Shown: positions 1-4,476 of the stretch, in pieces
Layout of the letters: every line of letters begins with the position of its first letter
How positions within the stretch are numbered: position 1 is the stretch's first letter
NCBI GenBank assembly: GCA_030630935.1
Contig: DAOVMD010000133.1
Span: forward strand, 1-7,546
Length of the DNA: 7,546 nucleotides
Source: Candidatus Mcinerneyibacteriota bacterium
GTDB lineage: Bacteria; AUK180; JAQVHJ01
Direction: 5' to 3'
Position numbers and translations under genes: made by a program
The notes under the pieces: generated by a model
Told to the model about the DNA's origin: nothing
The model's input: the letters and a program-made list of their open reading frames with translations, nothing else
Database searches by the model: none

Positions 1-900
1 ATCTTCAAGGTCACGGATTCCAATTTCTTTTCCTATTAAAACAGAGATCCCTTCAGAGTTTAGTAAATTTGAGAAGATATGCTTCAATGGGTCATCATCG
101 ATAATATGCTTGATTACATTTTTAAAATGACCAATATCAGAAATCTCCGGTTCATTAAACATTTTATTAGTATTAGAAATATAGAGTTTCTCTGCAGTCT
201 GTGAGATCCTGGCGAAATCGTTCTGAAATATCTTTAGAAGTTCCTGAATACTCTTTTCTCGTTTCTTTAATGATTCAATACGTTTATGAAGAATTGATCC
301 GGCTTCCCTGATGTCTTTATTGCTAAGTTCCTGATTAAGCAAATTCTTGATCTTGACTAAATCTTTCTTGGTAATATCTGTTGGAAGTTCAATCGTTTCA
401 TTGAAAACCATTCCCGATTTAAGTACTAAAATAATGACAACTTTACTTTTATATACCTTTATCAATTCAAGGTGGTCAATTAAAATTTTTTCAAGATGAA
501 CATCCAAAACAACACCAATCTTTCCGGTTAACATCGTCAAAGTATGAGAGGCGGTGACAAGCAATTCTTCAAGCTCCTTTTTAATTATTGTAAACTCACC
601 TTGAATTTTATTGATTTCCGAAACTGTTAACCTCTGTAGATTGATTAGGGAATTTAAGTAATATCTGTAACCTTTATCTGTGGGAATCCGACCCGAAGAA
701 ATATGCGGTTGAATTAATAAACCCTCATCCTCAAGGTCAGCTAATGCATTCCGAATAGTAGCTGGGGAGATCTCCAACCCAAATATCTTCTTTAATGATC
801 TTGAACTAACCGGTTGAGCGGTGTTGATGTACTGAAGTATTAGAAATTCAAGTAAATCCTTTTCTCTATCTTTTAAATGTGATCCAAATTGTTTTTTCAT
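1..900 (-). CDS. hrcA: HrcA, heat-inducible transcription repressor (3' end cut by window edge)
   Basis: HrcA represses chaperone operons (groESL, and often hrcA-grpE-dnaK-dnaJ) by binding the CIRCE inverted repeat; GroEL helps it fold. Reading the minus strand from the ATG at 900-898 gives 300 codons without a stop. Residues 1 to about 75 form a winged helix: SSRSLKKIFG and SPATIRNALADLEDEGLL are the family recognition region, followed by the diagnostic stretch QPHISSGRIPTDKGYRYY. The central GAF-like and dimerisation region follows, and IGKEIGIRDLED at the edge corresponds to the family's 'IGxE' segment. Family members are about 340-350 residues, so roughly 40-50 C-terminal residues lie outside the window. 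There is no frameshift. The start is the first ATG, follows a good promoter closely and lacks a usable Shine-Dalgarno (AAGG only 2 nt away). The gene is divergent from the serpin gene. Any grpE/dnaJ partners would lie beyond the left edge. Confidence 0.96.
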   Translation of the reverse strand, partial: MKKQFGSHLKDREKDLLEFLILQYINTAQPVSSRSLKKIFGLEISPATIRNALADLEDEGLLIQPHISSGRIPTDKGYRYYLNSLINLQRLTVSEINKIQGEFTIIKKELEELLVTASHTLTMLTGKIGVVLDVHLEKILIDHLELIKVYKSKVVIILVLKSGMVFNETIELPTDITKKDLVKIKNLLNQELSNKDIREAGSILHKRIESLKKREKSIQELLKIFQNDFARISQTAEKLYISNTNKMFNEPEISDIGHFKNVIKHIIDDDPLKHIFSNLLNSEGISVLIGKEIGIRDLED

Positions 901-919
901 AACCTTATAATTTTTATGT

Positions 920-948
920 ATTTTACTATAAAAATAGAAATTTGTCAA
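920..948 (-). promoter_or_regulatory. sigma70-type promoter of hrcA
   Basis: On the minus strand, TTGACA (948-943) is separated by exactly 17 nt from TAAAAT (925-920). The -35 is a perfect consensus and the -10 matches 5 of 6. Transcription would begin near position 913, leaving a leader of only about 13 nt, which fits the absence of a normal ribosome binding site. No CIRCE element (TTAGCACTC-N9-GAGTGCTAA) is present around it. Confidence 0.8.
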
Positions 949-970
949 GTCATTACCGAATTGTTTCACA

Positions 971-1050
971 TTTATGATTTATGATTGATGGTTAGTAATT
1001 GAATATTGATAGCATTATATATCACAATGCTTTTATCTATAAAACGACTG
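971..1050. other. AT-rich spacer with short tandem heptamers
   Basis: Two exact TTTATGA heptamers (971-977, 978-984) are followed by a variant TTGATGG. GCATT (1012-1016) and AATGC (1026-1030) form a small inverted repeat around an AT-rich loop. No coding signal is seen. The function is unknown; it may be decayed intergenic repeat. Confidence 0.4.
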
Positions 1051-1058
1051 TTTGCGTG

Positions 1059-1098
1059 CCCAGAACCCGAGCAAAGGAAGTGGTACTGGGTCGGTTCT
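1059..1098. repeat. imperfect hairpin, GC-richer than surroundings
   Basis: CCCAG (1059-1063) pairs with CTGGG (1086-1090). Alternatively AGAACC (1062-1067) pairs with GGTTCT (1093-1098), with GA/TC continuing the stem past one bulged C. The two pairings exclude each other. It stands out as a GC-richer island in AT-rich DNA and looks like a dispersed palindromic repeat unit. No T-run follows, so it is not a convincing terminator. Confidence 0.4.
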
Positions 1099-1119
1099 CT
1101 GATAGCTATTTACCAACTC

Positions 1120-1274
1120 TTGAACTATCTTAACTCGCGCACACTTGAACTTGTTTTTAACATTTAAACAATTAAACTATCTTAACTTCCGCACACTTGA
1201 ACGGTTTTGTTAACACTTGAACTATTGAACACTTGAACATTTGAACGCATGCGAAGCATGCATTGATCTTGAAC
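1120..1274. repeat. TTGAAC hexamer array with a 28-nt direct repeat
   Basis: Exact TTGAAC begins at 1120, 1145, 1197, 1217, 1225, 1233, 1241 and 1269, four of them spaced exactly 8 nt apart (1217-1246). Within the array, a 28-nt unit starting AACTATCTTAACT and ending CGCACACTTGAAC occurs at 1123-1150 and again at 1175-1202, with 26 of 28 identical. The array ends shortly before the serpin promoter. It could be slippage-generated filler or clustered protein binding sites; the sequence alone cannot decide. Confidence 0.75.
1247..1261. repeat. GCATGC-GAA-GCATGC hairpin
   Basis: This is a perfect 6-bp inverted repeat with a GAA triloop. Its centre is GCGAAGC, which is known as an unusually stable DNA mini-hairpin. 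It sits inside the TTGAAC array. A second GCGAAGC lies in the intergenic repeat at 7309-7315. No T-run follows, so terminator function is unlikely. Confidence 0.65.
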
Positions 1275-1283
1275 TATTTTCAA

Positions 1284-1300
1284 GGTTAACAGAGTTAACC
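1284..1300. promoter_or_regulatory. operator-like 17-bp palindrome upstream of serpin promoter
   Basis: GGTTAAC-AGA-GTTAACC is a perfect 7-bp inverted repeat with a 3-nt centre, ending 16 nt before the -35 box of the serpin promoter. Its centre lies about 60 nt upstream of the predicted start point, a position typical of activator sites. A lone GTTAAC half occurs at 1209-1214. Binding by a dimeric regulator is inferred; no regulator is identified in the window. Confidence 0.45.
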
Positions 1301-1316
1301 GCGAAAATAATTTTTC

Positions 1317-1345
1317 TTGACAAACTTAGAAATAACTTATATAAT
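1317..1345 (+). promoter_or_regulatory. consensus sigma70 promoter of the serpin gene
   Basis: TTGACA (1317-1322), a 17-nt spacer and TATAAT (1340-1345) match the consensus perfectly. The predicted start point is about 1352, giving a leader of about 30 nt with AAGGAGG (1370-1376) placed 5 nt before the ATG at 1382. A promoter this strong suggests high expression unless the upstream palindrome or another factor restrains it. Confidence 0.88.
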
Positions 1346-1381
1346 GAATACGTAAATTTAAGAAAGAAAAAGGAGGATTCT

Positions 1382-2602
1382 ATGAGAACAGGACAATTTA
1401 AGGTTTCAGTTATTTTTATTTTGATTATGGTACTTATCTCCATCGCTTTTGCTGGTGATTTAGAGATTTCACCTATGAACAAAGTCGCTGAAACAAATAA
1501 TGAATTCAGTTTCAATTTTTTAAAGGAAATCTTAAAGACCGAAGAAGGGTTGAATGTATTCATTTCACCTTTAAGTGTTAGTTTTGCTCTATCAATGGTA
1601 TTAAATGGTGCAGATGGCACAACAAAAGATCAGATGATGGATACCCTGCAATTAAAGGGGATTGAATTAATTGACTTAAATACGGGGATGAAGGATTTAA
1701 ATAAAAGCTTATATCGTGCAGATAGGAAAGTCGAGCTTCGAATTGCTAATTCATTATGGTTAAGGGAAGGAACTTCTTTTAAGAAAGATTTTCTAAAGTT
1801 AAATAAAAAGTACTATGATGCAGAGATTCAGGTTTTGAATTTCTATGATAAATCCGCATCAGATACAATTAATAAATGGGTAAAAAAAGCTACAAACAAG
1901 AAGATAAAAGAAATTGTGCCTAAGAAAATAGATTCTTTGACAATTGCTTATATAATAAATGCAATTTATTTCAAAGGATCCTGGTCTGATGAGTTTGATC
2001 CTGAAGATACGAAGGAAGAGAATTTTTTCTTATTAAATAACAAATCAAAAAAGCATCCGCTTATGTATCAACAGGAGGAATATAAGTATTTTGAATCAGA
2101 TGATATGCAATGTATTAGTCTTCCTTATGGAAAGGGTAGAATAAGTATGTATGTTTTTCTTCCGAGTGAAAAAGTAGGGATAATTAAATTTCTCAAAGAG
2201 ATTGATTATAAAAAATACAAAACCTGGACAAATCAAACCAGGAAAGAAAAAGTGAAATTGAAACTCCCAAAATTTAAAATGGAATATGAAAAGAATCTAA
2301 AACAAATTTTATCAGATCTAGGAATGCCAATTGCCTTTGATATAGATAATGCAAATTTTGGAAAGATGTGCAATATCCCCCCCAATGTTTATATTCGGAA
2401 AGTTAAGCATAAAACTTTTGTTGAAGTTAATGAAGAAGGCACTGAAGCCGCAGCGGTTACTTCCATTTCAATGGGTATCAAATCAGCACCACCAAAGAAG
2501 ATTTATGAAATGTATATAAATCGACCATTCTTCTTCACCATTCATGATAATCAGACTGGTGTCGTAATATTTATGGGGGTAATTACAAATCCGGAAGAGT
2601 AA
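1382..2602 (+). CDS. secreted serpin (serine protease inhibitor), predicted inhibitory
   Basis: Serpins trap proteases by a suicide mechanism in which the cleaved reactive loop inserts into a beta sheet. This 406-residue product has a signal peptide (residues 1-24, cleavage after AFA, no lipobox Cys), so it should act in the envelope or outside the cell. Family blocks appear in order: FISPLSVSFALSMVLNGADG, NAIYFKGSW, LPYGKGRISMYVFLPSE, LKLPKFKMEYE, the hinge EEGTEAAAVT (351-360) and the signature MYINRPFFFTI (377-387). The Thr at P14 and small residues at P12-P10 are those of inhibitory serpins. Counting from the hinge puts P1-P1' at Lys367-Ser368, suggesting trypsin-like target proteases. 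The loop is about as long as in antithrombin, so P1 could be off by a few residues. The ATG at 1382 is chosen over an in-frame ATG at 1241 because of AAGGAGG, the signal peptide and the promoter inside the longer frame. The gene appears monocistronic. Confidence 0.95.
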   Translation: MRTGQFKVSVIFILIMVLISIAFAGDLEISPMNKVAETNNEFSFNFLKEILKTEEGLNVFISPLSVSFALSMVLNGADGTTKDQMMDTLQLKGIELIDLNTGMKDLNKSLYRADRKVELRIANSLWLREGTSFKKDFLKLNKKYYDAEIQVLNFYDKSASDTINKWVKKATNKKIKEIVPKKIDSLTIAYIINAIYFKGSWSDEFDPEDTKEENFFLLNNKSKKHPLMYQQEEYKYFESDDMQCISLPYGKGRISMYVFLPSEKVGIIKFLKEIDYKKYKTWTNQTRKEKVKLKLPKFKMEYEKNLKQILSDLGMPIAFDIDNANFGKMCNIPPNVYIRKVKHKTFVEVNEEGTEAAAVTSISMGIKSAPPKKIYEMYINRPFFFTIHDNQTGVVIFMGVITNPEE

Positions 2603-2638
2603 AGTAAATTCTTTTTCCAATTGCAGCCGTCTTGAATT

Positions 2639-2679
2639 GTCATTGCGAGGAAGGAACGAAGTGAATGACGCGGCAATCT
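2639..2679. repeat. GTCATTGCGAG...CGCGGCAATCT dispersed repeat, copy 1
   Basis: A 41-nt unit has conserved 11-nt ends, GTCATTGCGAG and CGCGGCAATCT, around a 19-nt variable middle. ATTGC and GCAAT near the ends are inverted. The same ends occur at 7299-7336, and both copies are preceded by CTTGAAT or CTTGAATT. Units of this type recur in intergenic DNA of many uncultured bacteria; this is recalled, not searched. Confidence 0.75.
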
Positions 2680-2694
2680 GGCGGTATCCGAAGA

Positions 2695-2748
2695 TAAATG
2701 AATTGCTTGCCAAACAAAGTAGGGGCATTGTTTCCCTCCGGAAAACAA
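2695..2748. repeat. palindromic repeat 'CCAAAC...GTAGGGGCA', copy A
   Basis: The segment AATTG..CCAAAC..GTAGGGGCA (2701-2730) matches 2909-2938 at 23 of 30 positions. Both copies are preceded by CCGAAG, directly in copy B and after a 7-nt insertion here. Its 3' part folds as TTGTTTcCC-TCC-GGaAAACAA (2728-2748), an 8-bp stem with one mismatch. Confidence 0.5.
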
Positions 2749-2902
2749 CAGTTTGAGTATTCACTTTGGGTTTGCTCCTGTAAACAGGAATATCTTATCA
2801 ATAACGTCTCTTACTCAAACTCTTACTCTTACTGAAAAATAAAATTAATTTTTTATCGTTTTAATCGTTTACGATTCTTATGGAAATGTACTCCCCCGAA
2901 GA

Positions 2903-2952
2903 CCGAAGAATTGTTTTCCAAACGGTGTAGGGGCACGGCATGCCGCGTCCCT
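2903..2952. repeat. palindromic repeat 'CCAAAC...GTAGGGGCA', copy B
   Basis: This copy ends in a near-perfect palindrome at 2929-2952: AGGGGCACGGCA pairs with TGCCGCGTCCCT over 12 positions, with one G-T wobble and one A-C mismatch, centred on GGCATGCC. It is strikingly GC-rich for its surroundings. It shares its first half with copy A at 2701-2730. Confidence 0.6.
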
Positions 2953-2987
2953 GACCGAATGAACTTAATCCTCCCGTATGAAAAGAG

Positions 2988-3087
2988 TATGGAGTGCATC
3001 ACATGCTTTGTTCGTGATGCAAAAAGAATTAAAACAATATAAAAACATCAGGAAACCTCGCATCGATTAACATCGATGCATTCCATA
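2988..3087. repeat. 100-bp nested inverted-repeat element (MITE-like)
   Basis: The ends TATGGAGTGCATC (2988-3000) and GATGCATTCCATA (3075-3087) are inverted copies over 13 positions with a single G-T wobble. Inside are two perfect hairpins: TGCATCAC/GTGATGCA (2995-3002 with 3014-3021) and GCATCGAT-TAAC-ATCGATGC (3060-3079). The inner hairpins use the same bases as the outer stem, so the structures are mutually exclusive. There is no coding capacity. A non-autonomous mobile element or a REP-like structure are both possible. Confidence 0.55.
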
Positions 3088-3121
3088 TAAAAAATGTTGA
3101 AACCGCCATTATTTTTTTTTC

Positions 3122-3150
3122 TTTACTTTCAGTTAAAAATCTGTTATAAT
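3122..3150 (+). promoter_or_regulatory. probable sigma70 promoter of corA
   Basis: TTTACT (4 of 6 matches to the -35 consensus), a 17-nt spacer and a perfect TATAAT (3145-3150) lie upstream of corA. Transcription would start near 3157, about 42 nt before the ATG. Confidence 0.6.
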
Positions 3151-3198
3151 TAATATATATATGTTACTTATTAACTAATATATTAATAAAGAATTGCC

Positions 3199-4131
3199 AT
3201 GATAAAGATTTTTAAAACAATTAACAGTAAAATTGAAGAGATTAAATCACCTGAAGATAACTGCTGGATTAATATTACAAACTCTAATAGAGAAGAAGTT
3301 AATGAATTAAGCAGCCGTTTAGTGATTCCGCCTGAATTCCTTATATACCCTTTAGATATACATGAACGAGCGCGAATTGAGATTGATGAAGGTTGTATGT
3401 TGATTATTCTCAGAGTTCCGGTAAAGGAGCCTGGTGATGCTGAGATCCCATTTATAACAGGGACATTAGGTATAATATTAAAGGATAAGATAATGATCAC
3501 TATGTTATCCCAATCCAATACATTATTTAATGATTTCCTGAATAATAAGATTAAGAATTTCGATATTAAGAACAGGATAAATTTCCTTCTTCAGATATTT
3601 TATCAGATTTCATTTCATTATCTCAACGATCTGAAGGAAATAAATATAATGACCAATTCAATTGAGAAAGAGCTTCATAAGTCAATGAAGAACGAAGAAT
3701 TGATCAAGTTACTAAACATAGAGAAGAGTTTAGTTTATTTCACAACATCATTAAAAGAGAATGAAATTATGATGGAACGTTTCCAGAGGATTCAGCTATA
3801 TAACCTTGATGAAGAAGCCACAGATCTCCTGGAAGATGTAATCATTGAAAATAAACAGGCTATTGAGATGGCTAATATTTACAGTAATATCCTAAGTGGA
3901 ATGATGGATGCATTTGCATCTGTGATATCGAATAACCTGAATGTGGTTATGAAGATCCTAACTTCAATCACGATTATTTTAATGCTCCCGACTCTTGTTG
4001 CAAGTATTTATGGTATGAATATTGATTTACCATTACAGCATCATCCCTTTGCATTTCCTATAACGATGGGTATCTCTTTGATCTGTGCGTTAATAGCAAT
4101 TTTAATATTTTTAAAACGTGATATGTTTTAA
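3199..4131 (+). CDS. corA: CorA-family divalent metal ion transporter
   Basis: CorA proteins form membrane pentamers that move Mg2+ (some members Co2+, Ni2+ or Zn2+). The 310-residue length is normal. Residues 1 to about 245 form the cytoplasmic domain, ending in the long helix through SVISNNLNVVMKILTSIT, a very typical family stretch. The first membrane segment is about 250-270 and closes with the YGMN signature (GMN at 272-274), the selectivity-filter motif. The second is about 287-305, followed by a short basic tail KRDMF in the cytoplasm. The loop after GMN reads IDLPLQHHPFAF, not the classical acidic MPEL form, placing it in a CorA-like subgroup whose exact ion cannot be read from sequence. 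The start is the first ATG; no strong Shine-Dalgarno precedes it. It has its own promoter and the next gene has another, so it is probably a single transcription unit. Confidence 0.93.
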   Translation: MIKIFKTINSKIEEIKSPEDNCWINITNSNREEVNELSSRLVIPPEFLIYPLDIHERARIEIDEGCMLIILRVPVKEPGDAEIPFITGTLGIILKDKIMITMLSQSNTLFNDFLNNKIKNFDIKNRINFLLQIFYQISFHYLNDLKEINIMTNSIEKELHKSMKNEELIKLLNIEKSLVYFTTSLKENEIMMERFQRIQLYNLDEEATDLLEDVIIENKQAIEMANIYSNILSGMMDAFASVISNNLNVVMKILTSITIILMLPTLVASIYGMNIDLPLQHHPFAFPITMGISLICALIAILIFLKRDMF

Positions 4132-4145
4132 TTGCAATAAATAAC

Positions 4146-4174
4146 TTGACTTTTTACCTGATTTTTGATAGAAT
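4146..4174 (+). promoter_or_regulatory. sigma70 promoter for the small membrane protein/MBL-HhH/pheS group
   Basis: TTGACT (5 of 6), a 17-nt spacer and TAGAAT (5 of 6) sit between corA and the next gene. The predicted start point near 4181 is just upstream of AGGAGGT (4190-4196), which lies 7 nt before the ATG at 4204. This placement rules out the in-frame TTG at 4186 as the start. Confidence 0.75.
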
Positions 4175-4203
4175 AAAGAGTTAAATTGCAGGAGGTAATT
4201 TTA

Positions 4204-4461
4204 ATGGGTAAATTTGAGAAATATAAAAAAGACAGCACGGGACCTTCCAAATTAGAGAAGTATAAAAAGTCCCATGGTTCAACTCTTAAAACTGCTGAGA
4301 AGAAATCCATCTCAACACTTAAGCAAAGAACCAGGCCTTTAAAGAAGAAAAAAAAGGCTGAAGGTGATTCGACCTTACCCGGAACCATTCTTATTATAGT
4401 TTTGGGAGCGATAACAGTTGGGGTCTGGGTTGGGGTTTTAGTAAAGTTATTCTCATCATAA
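4204..4461 (+). CDS. small basic single-pass membrane protein, unknown function
   Basis: I do not recognise this 85-residue protein. Residues 1-53 are strongly basic and hydrophilic, with two related units, KFEKYKKDSTGPS (3-15) and KLEKYKKSHGST (16-27), then a lysine run RPLKKKKK (44-51). Residues about 60-82, TILIIVLGAITVGVWVGVLV and the next few residues, form one hydrophobic helix near the C-terminus. By the positive-inside rule the basic part should be cytoplasmic, as in a tail-anchored protein. The start is fixed by AGGAGGT at 4190-4196. It is the first gene after a promoter and ends 15 nt before the MBL-HhH gene, so the two are likely co-transcribed. The basic tail could touch nucleic acid or acidic lipid, but that is only charge-based inference. 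Confidence 0.8.
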   Translation: MGKFEKYKKDSTGPSKLEKYKKSHGSTLKTAEKKSISTLKQRTRPLKKKKKAEGDSTLPGTILIIVLGAITVGVWVGVLVKLFSS

Positions 4462-4476
4462 ACGGAAGTAATAATT

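Larger units (their letters stand above)
2603..3120. other. gene-free intergenic region rich in palindromes
   Basis: No credible gene is seen on either strand here. Besides the repeats listed separately, it holds several short perfect inverted repeats: TCCTGT-AA-ACAGGA (2776-2789) and AATCGT-TT-ACGATT (2863-2876). There are also three CTTACT hexamers (2810, 2822, 2828). No hairpin with a following T-run marks a terminator for the serpin gene. Confidence 0.6.

Noticed and set aside
1-900. hrcA as a broken gene
   Set aside because: The frame is uninterrupted from the start codon to the window edge; only the window truncates it.
1123-1202. 28-nt repeat, 24-nt gap, 28-nt repeat resembling a two-unit CRISPR array
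   Set aside because: Only two imperfect copies exist, the gap is the same low-complexity TTGAAC-like sequence, and no cas gene is present.
1241-1381. In-frame ATG at 1241 extending the serpin by 47 residues
   Set aside because: The extension covers the hairpin, palindrome and perfect promoter, places the signal peptide internally, and lacks the AAGGAGG that precedes the ATG at 1382.
2483-2764. Minus-strand open frames of 65-93 codons across the serpin end and the following repeats
   Set aside because: They run antisense to the serpin 3' end and through dispersed repeats, lack ribosome binding sites and show no recognisable domain.
4186-4203. TTG start at 4186 for the small membrane protein
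   Set aside because: It overlaps the AGGAGGT that serves the ATG at 4204 and has no ribosome binding site of its own.
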